Source: Chryseobacterium culicis (GTDB taxonomy: Bacteria; Bacteroidota; Bacteroidia; Flavobacteriales; Weeksellaceae). From it: DNA of 64,000 nucleotides. The stretch covers positions 16,992-80,991 of the forward strand of contig NZ_PCPP01000008.1 of the NCBI RefSeq assembly GCF_002979755.1. Direction: 5' to 3'. Positions 26,368 to 34,782 of this stretch are shown one piece after another. The notes beneath the pieces were generated by a model. The model worked only from the letters and a program-made list of their open reading frames with translations, was not told where the DNA came from and did no database searches. Each line of letters opens with the position of its first letter. The stretch's first letter is position 1. The translations under genes were made by a program, and so were the position numbers.

Positions 26368-27216
26368 ATGAGAAAAATTTTAACCTTGTTTATTCTGTTT
26401 TTCATAAGCAGTTTTGTGTATACACAGGTTGGGATTAATACCTCAGCGCCCAATGGTGCTGCTGTATTGGATATCGTCTCCAACCAGAAAGGAATTCTTA
26501 TTCCTCGCCTTACAGATACTGACCGGGATACCAACCTGGCTGATAATGACGTTTCTACAGTACCTCCTGCAGGTGTCGTAAACGCTAACCTTACTGCAGG
26601 AACCCTTATTTTTAATACGACAACGAATAACTTCCAGTATTGGGATGGTACCCTCTGGAGACAGCTTTTTGTTCCCACATCTTCTCAGGCTGGTAACGAC
26701 GGTGTCGTTAAAATAAATTCTGGAAACGCAAATGTAAAACCCTCATTCAATTTAAGTGCTGCAGGTAGTGGCTATGGCCCAAGACAACAAGTTCTCTATG
26801 CTGTACCATTAGTCTTTGCTGCAAGCCCTACAACAAGCTGGCCGGAAACAACAGTTCCCTTTCCTGGAGTGACATCCAATATTTATATTTCGGCTACGGG
26901 TAAATGGAGAGAAAATGAAATTAACGGTCAGGTCCATGTCTGGAGAGTAATCTCTACGATCACTCCTGGATCCAACTCTTCAGGATCGGTAAAAGCTACT
27001 TTTAAAAACCCCGATTCCGGTTTTGAAGTTAATTCCATCCAGTTGGTTCCAAGTGGATCAAGTGGAACAGGTAACATTCTTACTTTTTATTTCTATACCA
27101 TTGCAGACCCTGCAAGTCTTGATCCGGGAAGAGGATATCAGCTCTTTATGGAATCCGATATAAGCTGTAGTGTGGTAGTAGAGTCCTTTACAAGGGTATC
27201 ACTGTTCAAAGATTAA
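26368..27216 (+). CDS. Secreted hypothetical protein, flavobacterial surface type
   Basis: 282 residues from the ATG that opens a signal peptide (MRKILTLFILFFISSFVYTQ). The upstream in-frame ATG at 26293 adds 25 residues that spoil the signal peptide. The mature N-terminus QVGINTSAPNGAAVLDI and the phrase GTLIFNTTTNNFQYWDGTLW are hallmarks of a large Bacteroidota family of secreted proteins, often with trimeric-fibre-like heads. There is no T9SS domain, so it may stay in the periplasm or outer membrane. The C-terminal half is beta-rich with no recognised domain. Function unknown. Confidence 0.75.
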   Translation: MRKILTLFILFFISSFVYTQVGINTSAPNGAAVLDIVSNQKGILIPRLTDTDRDTNLADNDVSTVPPAGVVNANLTAGTLIFNTTTNNFQYWDGTLWRQLFVPTSSQAGNDGVVKINSGNANVKPSFNLSAAGSGYGPRQQVLYAVPLVFAASPTTSWPETTVPFPGVTSNIYISATGKWRENEINGQVHVWRVISTITPGSNSSGSVKATFKNPDSGFEVNSIQLVPSGSSGTGNILTFYFYTIADPASLDPGRGYQLFMESDISCSVVVESFTRVSLFKD

Positions 27217-27251
27217 CAGTCTTATTTAATTCTTTCTAATATCAAATTAAG

Positions 27252-27277
27252 CCGGCCGGAGAAAGCCGGTTTTTTTA
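27252..27277 (+). terminator. Terminator after the secreted hypothetical gene
   Basis: CCGGC and GCCGG arms around an 8-nt loop followed by seven T. Confidence 0.85.
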
Positions 27278-27346
27278 TTGCTGTAGAAATTTTTCCGGAT
27301 TTTTAGTAAAATTAATATCTTCGCTGTAACCGTAAAATATAAATTA

Positions 27347-28444
27347 ATGAAGCTAAAAACTGTAATTGCAAAAATTGAAGAGGAGATCAGTATCAGACAG
27401 GCTGAAGATTTTGATAATGTAGGATTGCTGTGTGGGGTTTATGACCGTGATGTATCCGGGATTCTGGTTTGCCATGATGCGCTGGAAAATGTAGTAGAAG
27501 AGGCCATTGAGAGAAACTGTAATCTGATTGTATGTTTTCATCCCATCATATTTTCCGGACTAAAATCTTTAACAGGGAAAAACTATGTAGAAAGAGCTGT
27601 TTTAAAAGCTATTGAAAATAAAATAGCCATCTATGCCATCCACACCGCATTTGATAATGATTTCTTTGGGGTAAATCACGGAATATGCAGTCAGTTAGGA
27701 CTCAGGAATATGAAGATTCTACAGCCGAAAGAAAATAATTTAAAACAGTTAACGGTTTTTGTTCCCAAAGAATATTCGGAAAAAGTAAAAGAAGCCATGT
27801 TCTCTGCCGGAGCAGGAAATATCGGATTTTATGATGAATGCAGTTTTACAGTGAATGGGAACGGAACATTCAGGCCGGTAGAAGGTTCAAATCCGTTTTC
27901 CGGACAGCAGGGAATTCGTGAAAATGCAGATGAAGATATGATTTCCGTGATTTTTGAAAGCTTTAAACAGGGACAGATTGTAGGTGCCATGAAGGCTGCA
28001 CACCCTTATGAAGAAGTAGCGCATCAGGTGTATAGTCTTGATAATAAAAATCATCATGCCGGATTGGGAATGTATGGTGATCTGGAAGTGGAGATGGATG
28101 AAAAGGATTTCCTTGGATTTGTAAAAGAAAAATTTGGGCTGGAAGTGATAAAACATTCCTCCTTCAATAATAAAAAAATTAGAAGAGTAGGGGTTTTGGG
28201 AGGCTCAGGAGCCAGTGGAATACGATCAGCAGCAGCCAAGAAATGTGATGCTTATCTTACCGGAGATCTTAAATATCACGACTATTTTTTAGCAGAGTCT
28301 AAAATGTTGATCTGTGATATAGGACATTACGAGTCAGAACAATTTGTTACTCAACAATTATTTGAAATTTTATCACAAAAATTTAGTACATTTGCAATTT
28401 CAAAATCTATTGAAAAAACAAACCCAGTAAATTATTTCATTTAA
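27347..28444 (+). CDS. Nif3-like dinuclear metal centre protein
   Basis: 365 residues, the long Nif3/YbgI form. The metal-site segments are FHPIIF (H65), IHTAFDN (H99, D103) and the C-terminal IGHYESE. The family HH pair is FH here, so one ligand position differs. Residues of about 130-235 form the inserted PII/CutA-like domain (QLTVFVPKEYSEKV ... HPYEEVAHQVY). The family forms toroidal hexamers that bind two metals; proposed hydrolase roles (GTP cyclohydrolase 1 type 2 naming) are unproven. The next gene starts 2 bp after its stop, an operon seen in many bacteria. Confidence 0.9.
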   Translation: MKLKTVIAKIEEEISIRQAEDFDNVGLLCGVYDRDVSGILVCHDALENVVEEAIERNCNLIVCFHPIIFSGLKSLTGKNYVERAVLKAIENKIAIYAIHTAFDNDFFGVNHGICSQLGLRNMKILQPKENNLKQLTVFVPKEYSEKVKEAMFSAGAGNIGFYDECSFTVNGNGTFRPVEGSNPFSGQQGIRENADEDMISVIFESFKQGQIVGAMKAAHPYEEVAHQVYSLDNKNHHAGLGMYGDLEVEMDEKDFLGFVKEKFGLEVIKHSSFNNKKIRRVGVLGGSGASGIRSAAAKKCDAYLTGDLKYHDYFLAESKMLICDIGHYESEQFVTQQLFEILSQKFSTFAISKSIEKTNPVNYFI

Positions 28445-28446
28445 AT

Positions 28447-29223
28447 ATGGCAAAAACCAACGATATTTCAGTTGAAGAAAAATTAAGAGCTTTATACGAT
28501 TTACAGATCATTGATTCAAGATTGGATGAAATCCGAAATACTAGAGGAGAATTGCCAATTGAAGTTGAAGATCTTGAAATCGAGATTGAAGGTCTTGAAA
28601 AAAGAGCTGAAAAATTTCATGCTGATATCAAAGATCAGGACGATCAGATCAAAACAAAGCATGAAGTGATTAACCATGCTAAAACTTTAATTGAGAAATA
28701 CAAATCTCAGCAGGATAATGTAAGAAACAATAAAGAGTTTGAAGCATTAGGGAAGGAAATGGAATTCCAGGATCTGGAAATTCAGCTTGCTGAAAAAAGA
28801 ATTAAAGAATTCGGAGCTAAAATTGCTCACAAGAACGAAACTTTAAGCGAACTGAATACTAAGATCGACGATTTGAAAAGCCACTTAAAATTCAAGAAAG
28901 AAGAATTGGATGGTTTGATCTCTGAAACTCAGAAAGAAGAAGAATATCTTATAGAGCAGTCTAAAGAATTCGCAGGTAAAATCGATGAGAGATTATTAGC
29001 TTCTTACAACAGAATCAGAACAAACTCTATCAACGGTCTTGCTGTAGTAGGATTAGAAAGAGGAGCTCCAAAAGGATCTTTCTTCACTATCCCTCCTCAA
29101 AAGCAGATGGAAATTGCTCAGAGAAAGAAAATCATCATTGATGAGCACTCTGGAAAAATCCTTGTTGACGACGAATTGGTAATCGAGGAAAACGAAAAAA
29201 TGAAATCTGTAATTAAATTCTAA
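28447..29223 (+). CDS. Coiled-coil protein of the C4-type zinc-ribbon (CT398-like) family, cysteines lost
   Basis: 258 residues. A long antiparallel coiled coil occupies about 10-180, rich in Glu/Lys heptads. The C-terminal segment (about 195-245) aligns by memory with the zinc-ribbon family: the IPPQ.Q.EI motif and a GKILVDDEL ending are kept. All four Cys normally found around it are replaced (RGAPKGS and IDEHSGK), and the protein contains no Cys at all. The gene is co-transcribed with nif3, the usual partner. Proposed roles for the family are in RNA or nucleotide metabolism, unproven. Confidence 0.85.
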   Translation: MAKTNDISVEEKLRALYDLQIIDSRLDEIRNTRGELPIEVEDLEIEIEGLEKRAEKFHADIKDQDDQIKTKHEVINHAKTLIEKYKSQQDNVRNNKEFEALGKEMEFQDLEIQLAEKRIKEFGAKIAHKNETLSELNTKIDDLKSHLKFKKEELDGLISETQKEEEYLIEQSKEFAGKIDERLLASYNRIRTNSINGLAVVGLERGAPKGSFFTIPPQKQMEIAQRKKIIIDEHSGKILVDDELVIEENEKMKSVIKF

Positions 29224-29243
29224 TTATTGATTTTTAAAAATAT

Positions 29244-29276
29244 AAAAGCTGTTTCATCTCTGAAACAGCTTTTTTT
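29244..29276 (+). terminator. Terminator of the nif3 operon
   Basis: AAAAGCTGTTTCA and TGAAACAGCTTTT form a 13-bp stem with a TCTC loop, followed by more T. Confidence 0.92.
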
Positions 29277-29333
29277 ATTTGATATGAATATAAATCTGCC
29301 TCTCTTGGAGTAAAGCAACTTTAATAGGGGGAT

Positions 29334-29396
29334 TTGTCATTCCGTAGGAATCTCTCACATTCTTTTAACATGATAAAGATTCCTGCGAAATGACAA
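29334..29396. repeat. REPIN-like inverted pair of the 19-bp repeat
   Basis: 29334-29352 is identical to the repeat at 1614-1632. 29378-29396 is its reverse complement with two mismatches (the second arm reads GATTCCTGCGAAATGACAA). The spacer is 25 bp, so the 63-bp unit can fold into one long hairpin. Confidence 0.88.
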
Positions 29397-29445
29397 AGGT
29401 TGTATTGTAATTGGATTAAAAAACTTAATGAAGAGTCATCAATAG

Positions 29446-29465
29446 AAACGGGCTGAAGCCCGTTT
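29446..29465. repeat. Short intergenic palindrome
   Basis: AAACGGGCT-GA-AGCCCGTTT, a perfect 9-bp stem. GC-rich in an AT-rich setting and without a T tract. It resembles dispersed palindromes I associate with Bacteroidota intergenic DNA; only one copy was seen here. Confidence 0.6.
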
Positions 29466-29505
29466 AATCAAAACAAACCTTCCTTATCGGCTCTAGCCAA
29501 AACCT

Positions 29506-29535
29506 ATAAAAAAACCGCTTCAAAATGAAGCGGTT
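29506..29535 (-). terminator. Terminator of the acyl-CoA ligase gene
   Basis: AACCGCTTC (29513-29521) pairs with GAAGCGGTT (29527-29535), with a T run following on the minus strand. It starts 10 bp past the stop. Confidence 0.88.
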
Positions 29536-29544
29536 GATCGTATT

Positions 29545-31323
29545 TTAATCCTGATGATCGTACATCTTATTATACAAAGCAATAAACTTCTCTTTTACCG
29601 CTTTTCTTTTCAGTTTTAACGTTGGAGTAAGCAATCCGCTTTCAATGCTCCATATTTCAGGAGTAAGCTCAATTTTTTTGATTTTCTCCCAGTTTCCAAG
29701 ATGCTCGTTGATGCCGTCAATCTCTTTTTCAATTCTTTGCTTAAGTTCTGCGCTTTTCGCAATTTCTTCCGGTGTGGAACCGATATTCAGGTTGTTTCTC
29801 ATAGCCCAGCTTTTTGCAAATTCAAAATCAGGCTGTACCAAAGCACAAGGCATTTTTTCACCATCACCCACTACCATGATCTGCTCAATGAATTTAGAGG
29901 CTTTTGCTAAATTTTCAATCGTCTGAGGAGCAATATATTTCCCACCCGATGTCTTGAACATTTCTTTCTTACGGTCAGTGATCTGTAAAAATCCGTCACC
30001 ATCCACATGTCCGATATCTCCGGTTTTGAAGAAACCATCTTCTGTGAAGGCTTCTTTTGTCATTTCTTCATTTTGGAAATATCCTTTGAATACGGATGGT
30101 CCTTTTACGGTAATTTCACCGTCTTCCTGAATTTTAACTTTTAAATTATCCAATGGAATCCCTACGGTTCCCACTTTCATCTTATCAAAGCTGTTGACAG
30201 AAATTACCGGAGAGGTTTCTGTTAAACCATACCCTTCCAAAATAGGAATTCCCGCATTCTGAAACATTAAGTTAAGCCTTGTAGACAATGCCGCAGATCC
30301 TGAAACCAATGTCACAATTTCACCTCCTAAACCTTCTCTCCATTTGGAAAATACCAATTTGTCAGCAATGATTTCCTGAAGTCCGGATGGCTTTGAAATA
30401 GTTTTCTTCTTACTGATTAAGTTCAGCGCCCAGAAGAATATTTTTGATTTTAATCCTCCTGCAGAAGATCCTGTATTGTAAATTTTGTCATATACTTTTT
30501 CTACCAGCCTTGGTACTACCGTCATATAATGAGGCTTCACTTCTTTTACGTTTTCACCCATTTTCTCAATGCTTTCCGCAAAATAAAGAGAAAAACCGTT
30601 GTACTGATACAGATAGAACAGCATTCTTTCAAAAATATGGCAGATAGGAAGGAAGCTTAATGCTCTTGTTTCCTTATAATCCAGACTTCTTTTCTTGGGA
30701 ATTCTCGGAATGGCTCCCAATACGTTTGAAACAATATTATTATGAGTAAGCATTACTCCTTTCGGTCTTCCGGTAGTTCCGGAAGTATAAATAATGGTTG
30801 CAAGATCTTCCGTATTGATCGCGTTAGAAAGGTCATCCACTTCAATTTGTGTAGATTCATCTTTACCCAGATCAAGAATTTCTCTCCAGTTGGCAGCACC
30901 ACTAATATTATCAAAAGTAAAAATACCCTGTAAACTCGGGATATTGTGTTTTACTTTCATTACTTTATTCAACAGCTCTTTATCAGAAACAAAACAGTAT
31001 TGAATTTCAGCATTATTGAAGATGAATTCATAATCTTCCGGAGAAATACTTGGATAAACAGGCACTGAAACAACTCCGATCTGAGAAAGTCCGAAATCCA
31101 TTATAGCCCATTCTGTACGGGAATTGGTTGTAATCAAAGCAATTTTATCACCCGGTTTTATACCAAGCTTCAATAATCCTCTGGATATCTTATTTCCCTC
31201 ATTAATAAACTCCTGGGTAGAAGTTTTTTTCCATTCACCATGATATTTCGTTACAAACATATCCGTTTTAGGATATTTTTCTAAAGCGTAGTGTGGAATA
31301 TCGAATAATCTCTTGATCGTCAT
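29545..31323 (-). CDS. Long-chain fatty acid--CoA ligase (AMP-forming)
   Basis: 592 residues, ANL superfamily. The P-loop is TIIYTSGTTGRPKGVML near residue 178. The A5-type motif is EGYGLTETSP near 369. The adenylate-binding TGDIG lies near 446 and the C-terminal DRKKEMFKTSGGKYIAP around 460, with the expected hinge. It activates fatty acids to acyl-CoA through an acyl-AMP intermediate at the membrane face of the cytoplasm. An acyl-CoA dehydrogenase is transcribed divergently 357 bp away, consistent with fatty-acid oxidation. Confidence 0.92.
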   Translation of the reverse strand: MTIKRLFDIPHYALEKYPKTDMFVTKYHGEWKKTSTQEFINEGNKISRGLLKLGIKPGDKIALITTNSRTEWAIMDFGLSQIGVVSVPVYPSISPEDYEFIFNNAEIQYCFVSDKELLNKVMKVKHNIPSLQGIFTFDNISGAANWREILDLGKDESTQIEVDDLSNAINTEDLATIIYTSGTTGRPKGVMLTHNNIVSNVLGAIPRIPKKRSLDYKETRALSFLPICHIFERMLFYLYQYNGFSLYFAESIEKMGENVKEVKPHYMTVVPRLVEKVYDKIYNTGSSAGGLKSKIFFWALNLISKKKTISKPSGLQEIIADKLVFSKWREGLGGEIVTLVSGSAALSTRLNLMFQNAGIPILEGYGLTETSPVISVNSFDKMKVGTVGIPLDNLKVKIQEDGEITVKGPSVFKGYFQNEEMTKEAFTEDGFFKTGDIGHVDGDGFLQITDRKKEMFKTSGGKYIAPQTIENLAKASKFIEQIMVVGDGEKMPCALVQPDFEFAKSWAMRNNLNIGSTPEEIAKSAELKQRIEKEIDGINEHLGNWEKIKKIELTPEIWSIESGLLTPTLKLKRKAVKEKFIALYNKMYDHQD

Positions 31324-31680
31324 GATTTTTTACGTAATTTATAAAGAAATTTAAATATAAGCATTTTTTTTAATTGAAAACATTTGAATGTAATAATTAG
31401 GAATTAGTTAAATGCTTACCATAATATATGGAATCAAAAAGGAGGCCGGAAGCCCTGAAAAGGGGATTTTATATTTTGAACTGATCATTTGTGAATGTTT
31501 ATGGCTCTGAAGGTATCCGGTATTGTTTTTATCTCTCCTCATTTCGAATCCCAAAACACGCATTCACTGGCATTAAACGCTCTTCAACTTCCATTTTCTG
31601 TGCCTTTTTCCTGCTTTCAATTTAATTTTTTCAGATTTGGTTAAAAAGTGTAAATTTACGGCTATCTAATTATTTTTTTT
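31324..31680. other. Divergent intergenic region
   Basis: 357 bp between the acyl-CoA ligase and acyl-CoA dehydrogenase genes. TAAATTTA (31651-31658) is a one-mismatch -7 box for the dehydrogenase, 22 bp before its ATG. The middle has no ORF or clear repeat. Confidence 0.5.
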
Positions 31681-32820
31681 ATGGACTTTAATTTATCGGA
31701 AGAACAGCTGATGATTCAGCAGGCAGCAAGAGATTTTGCACAAAATGAACTATTACCTGGAGTGATTGAAAGAGACCGTGACCAGAAATTCCCTGCAGAA
31801 CAGGTGAAGAAAATGGGAGAAATGGGGCTTTTAGGAATGATGGTAGATCCAAAATACGGCGGTGCAGGTATGGACAGCGTTTCTTACGTGCTTGCGATGG
31901 AGGAGATTGCAAAAATAGATGCTTCTGCAGCTGTTGTAATGTCTGTAAACAACTCATTGGTTTGTGCCGGTCTTGAAAAATTTGCTTCTGAAGAGCAAAA
32001 AGTAAAATATCTTACCCCATTGGCAAGCGGACAGGTAATCGGAGCATTTGCATTATCTGAGCCGGAAGCAGGTTCTGATGCTACTTCTCAGAAAACAACT
32101 GCTGAAGATAAAGGAGATTACTACCTTTTAAACGGGATCAAAAACTGGATCACGAATGGTGGTACCGCTTCTTATTATATTGTAATTGCACAGACAGATC
32201 CTGAGAAAAAACACAAAGGGATCAATGCTTTCATTGTAGAAAGAGGATGGGAAGGTTTTGAAATCGGACTAAAAGAAGACAAATTAGGAATCAGAGGAAG
32301 TGATACACATTCTTTGATCTTTAACAACGTAAAAGTTCCAAAAGAAAACAGAATCGGTGCTGACGGATTCGGTTTCAACTTTGCAATGGCCGTATTGAAC
32401 GGAGGAAGAATTGGTATTGCTTCCCAGGCTTTAGGTATTGCTTCAGGGGCTTACGAACTGGCATTGAAATATGCTAAAACAAGAAAAGCTTTCAAAACTG
32501 AAATTATCAACCACCAGGCGATTGCATTCAAATTAGCGGATATGGCTACTCAGATCACTGCTGCAAGAATGCTGTGTTTCAAAGCGGCTTGTGAAAAAGA
32601 TGCAGGAAAAGATATTTCTGAAAGCGGGGCTATGGCAAAATTATACTCTTCTCAGGTAGCAATGGATACTACTATTGAAGCAGTACAGATCCACGGTGGA
32701 TACGGATACGTGAAAGAATACCACGTAGAAAGATTAATGAGAGATGCCAAAATCACTCAGATCTACGAAGGAACTTCTGAAATTCAGAAAATCGTGATCT
32801 CAAGAAGCATCGCAAAATAA
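31681..32820 (+). CDS. Acyl-CoA dehydrogenase
   Basis: 379 residues, typical length. The FAD-binding region has GAFALSEPEAGSD (about 122-134) and NGIKNWITNGG (about 151-161). The C-terminal part has the QIHGGYGY signature (338-345) and RDAKITQIYEGTSEIQ, which holds the usual catalytic Glu of short-chain/butyryl-type enzymes (YEG). It introduces the alpha-beta double bond into acyl-CoA and passes electrons to ETF. Followed 22 bp later by a small membrane protein gene, probably in the same transcript. Confidence 0.95.
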   Translation: MDFNLSEEQLMIQQAARDFAQNELLPGVIERDRDQKFPAEQVKKMGEMGLLGMMVDPKYGGAGMDSVSYVLAMEEIAKIDASAAVVMSVNNSLVCAGLEKFASEEQKVKYLTPLASGQVIGAFALSEPEAGSDATSQKTTAEDKGDYYLLNGIKNWITNGGTASYYIVIAQTDPEKKHKGINAFIVERGWEGFEIGLKEDKLGIRGSDTHSLIFNNVKVPKENRIGADGFGFNFAMAVLNGGRIGIASQALGIASGAYELALKYAKTRKAFKTEIINHQAIAFKLADMATQITAARMLCFKAACEKDAGKDISESGAMAKLYSSQVAMDTTIEAVQIHGGYGYVKEYHVERLMRDAKITQIYEGTSEIQKIVISRSIAK

Positions 32821-32842
32821 CATTTTATAAAACACACTACCT

Positions 32843-33208
32843 ATGAAAAAATCTTTGTGGATCACCCTCGGTGTTGTACTGCTGTTACTGGGCGTATTTG
32901 TCTGGTATAAATACTATTTCGTTTTCGGAGAAGGAGTGAAATCCGGATATCTGAACTACGCTATGAAAAAAGGCTATGTCTTCAAAACATATGAAGGTAA
33001 GCTGATTCAGGAAGGCTTCGGAAGTGGAAAAACAGGAACCATTACAAGCTATGAGTTTGAATTTTCTGTGGATGACCCTGAAGTTTTCAAACAACTGGAA
33101 ACGAACAGCGGAAAAACCTTTGATCTGCATTACAAAGAGTACAATGGTGCTCTTCCGTGGAGAGGAAACACAAAGTTTGTCGTAGACAAAGTAGTGAATA
33201 TGAAATAA
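32843..33208 (+). CDS. Conserved membrane-anchored hypothetical protein
   Basis: 121 residues. An N-terminal membrane anchor (WITLGVVLLLLGVFVWYKY, about 5-24) is followed by a basic, beta-rich extracytoplasmic domain (VKSGYLNYAMKKGYVFKTYEG). I recall similar short proteins in other Bacteroidota, some annotated as 6-phosphogluconate dehydrogenase without any such domain; that name should not be used. Function unknown. It is downstream of the acyl-CoA dehydrogenase and ends in a shared terminator. Confidence 0.75.
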   Translation: MKKSLWITLGVVLLLLGVFVWYKYYFVFGEGVKSGYLNYAMKKGYVFKTYEGKLIQEGFGSGKTGTITSYEFEFSVDDPEVFKQLETNSGKTFDLHYKEYNGALPWRGNTKFVVDKVVNMK

Positions 33209-33212
33209 AAAC

Positions 33213-33245
33213 AAATAAGGCTCTCAATCTGAGGGCCTTATTTTA
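33213..33245 (+). terminator. Terminator after the small membrane protein
   Basis: AATAAGGCTCTCA pairs with TGAGGGCCTTATT (one T-G pair), followed by T residues. Confidence 0.8.
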
Positions 33246-33476
33246 CACCAAATCACAAAATATTAATATATGAAATAAAATTTCCAATTTTATTTTTGAA
33301 CCTTGTTTGATAACGAAGATTCATTCTCTTTTGCTTATACTTAAAGTTAAGAGGAATTTTTGTAATAAACAAATACTTCCGTTGAATGTTTGATAAAATT
33401 AAAAATAAGAATCGAACTTTAATTCTAAACCTCATTAAAAAAATATTAAAAAATCTATCCAAAGACGGATTGAAAT

Positions 33477-34421
33477 CTAGTGAGAGTCGTTATTCGGAAT
33501 GTTTTTATTTCTCTTTTTATAAAAATAATATCCAATACCGGCAATGAGAAACAAAGGCCATAACGGAAGAATAAACAGGAAGATAGAAGTAATCACATCC
33601 CAGCCTGATTCGATGGCTGCTAACGATTTTCCACCGAAAGTTTTAGGTTCTGTTTCTGTTTTCTCTTTATCACTGATATTTATATTGATCGTACAAATGG
33701 TATTGTCAGCATAGTTTCGCCCTGAAACCTGAATGTCTTTCGTATCAATATCCCCGATATTACTGCTGATAGCATCCATTAAACCATCAAAATGCTGGAG
33801 AGGAACTTTGATGTCCAGGCTGTAGACTTTTTGATCTTCTCCGTGAGGACTTGCAGATTCCACGTAAGAAAGGTTTTCACTTTTGATGTAGCCGTTATTT
33901 TTATGGGCTTCTTCTCTGATGATTTCCTTCACTGTTTCTGTATTTTCTGCTTGTATGGTAAGATATCCTGATTTTACCATATTGTCTTTAGGCATATTCA
34001 GCTCATAACTGTCATTTTTAGGTTTGTCTTTATAAATGATCTTGGTTTCTTTGATAATCTTTGGAGCCGGAGCTTTTGCAGCCACTTTTTCAGGTTTCTT
34101 CTCTGTGGAATCCCTTTTTTCTATTTTGGATTCCAGTTTTGTTGTTGTTATTTTTTCAGATAAAGAATCTACCATCTTTGAGGTATTTTCTATTTTTTGC
34201 TGAATATCGTTCTTAGTATTTTCAAAATCTTTTATTCTGATACTGGCAGAGTCCAGAACTTTATCTGCTGTTTTATTGGCATTATCAATAGCTTCCGTTG
34301 CAACTGTTGCAGCGCTGTCAGCTGAGTGGATCGCTTCATGTATTGTATCCTGTGCCACTTCTCCTTTTTTACACATAATGAAAGTGCTTGATACAGCAAC
34401 GAGTAAGATGAACTTTTTCAT
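33477..34421 (-). CDS. DUF4349 lipoprotein
   Basis: 314 residues. The signal sequence ends in a lipobox (FIMC, Cys17). Residues of about 25-110 are a charged helical region with coiled-coil character, followed by an Ala/Pro/Lys-rich linker. The DUF4349 domain (about 145-255) begins with VKSGYLTIQAEN and includes NGYIKSENL. A C-terminal membrane helix (SIFLFILPLWPLFLIAGIGYYF) and a basic tail end the protein. A lipid anchor plus a C-terminal helix suggests it spans the periplasm between membranes, or the helix lies in one membrane. Role unknown. Confidence 0.85.
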   Translation of the reverse strand: MKKFILLVAVSSTFIMCKKGEVAQDTIHEAIHSADSAATVATEAIDNANKTADKVLDSASIRIKDFENTKNDIQQKIENTSKMVDSLSEKITTTKLESKIEKRDSTEKKPEKVAAKAPAPKIIKETKIIYKDKPKNDSYELNMPKDNMVKSGYLTIQAENTETVKEIIREEAHKNNGYIKSENLSYVESASPHGEDQKVYSLDIKVPLQHFDGLMDAISSNIGDIDTKDIQVSGRNYADNTICTININISDKEKTETEPKTFGGKSLAAIESGWDVITSIFLFILPLWPLFLIAGIGYYFYKKRNKNIPNNDSH

Positions 34422-34636
34422 AAGTTTAATTTTTTTGATGAAGTAAAATTAGAAGGGAAGTTCTTGTAAAGATTGTAAATGAAATGTATTGTACTGGTAA
34501 AATAGTAACTATTATATTTTCAGTGTTTTGTATTTGTTTTACAAAAGATTTACAAAGCATTTTTCTGAGTTTGAGGTATTGAAATTATTCTAAAGCTTTG
34601 CCTTTTTACTCAATAGTAGTTTGGAAAACTGAAAAT

Positions 34637-34688
34637 TCCCATCCTTCGGAGGGGTGCGAAAATTCAAAGAATTTTTGACGGGGTGGTT
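34637..34688. repeat. Possible dispersed intergenic element
   Basis: GC-rich block with two GGGGTG motifs (34651-34656 and one overlapping 34680-34686) around a small AAAATTC/GAATTTT hairpin. It stands out from the AT-rich surroundings and resembles elements I recall from related genomes. No second copy was seen in this window. Confidence 0.4.
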
Positions 34689-34700
34689 TCATACCATATT

Positions 34701-34731
34701 ATAAAAAAATCCGCAGAAAATTTCTGCGGAT
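34701..34731 (-). terminator. prfC terminator
   Basis: ATCCGCAGAAA and TTTCTGCGGAT arms, with a T run on the minus strand. Confidence 0.85.
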
Positions 34732-34782
34732 CTATATTTAAAACAATTTCGGCTTTTCGTGATTTTGCCCTTTTATTTCAGA

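Larger units (their letters stand above)
29224..29544. other. Repeat-rich intergenic region
   Basis: 321 bp with no gene. In order it holds the terminator of the coiled-coil gene, a REPIN-like inverted pair of the 19-bp repeat, a separate 20-bp palindrome, and the terminator of the acyl-CoA ligase gene on the other strand. Confidence 0.85.
34422..34782. other. Intergenic region with a possible dispersed repeat
   Basis: 361 bp. The left part is promoter area for the DUF4349 gene. The stretch 34637-34688 (CATCCTTCGGAGGGGTG, an AAAATTC-AAA-GAATTTT hairpin, then ACGGGGTGG) looks like a dispersed flavobacterial intergenic element. The prfC terminator lies at the right. Confidence 0.5.

Noticed and set aside
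29446..29465. Rho-independent terminator
   Set aside because: The 9-bp palindrome has no T run on either side; true terminators lie on both sides of it at 29244-29276 and 29506-29535.
33253..33462. 69-residue ORF on the minus strand after the small membrane gene
   Set aside because: Extremely AT-rich, all Phe/Lys/Asn/Arg, no start context and no recognisable feature. Treated as chance.
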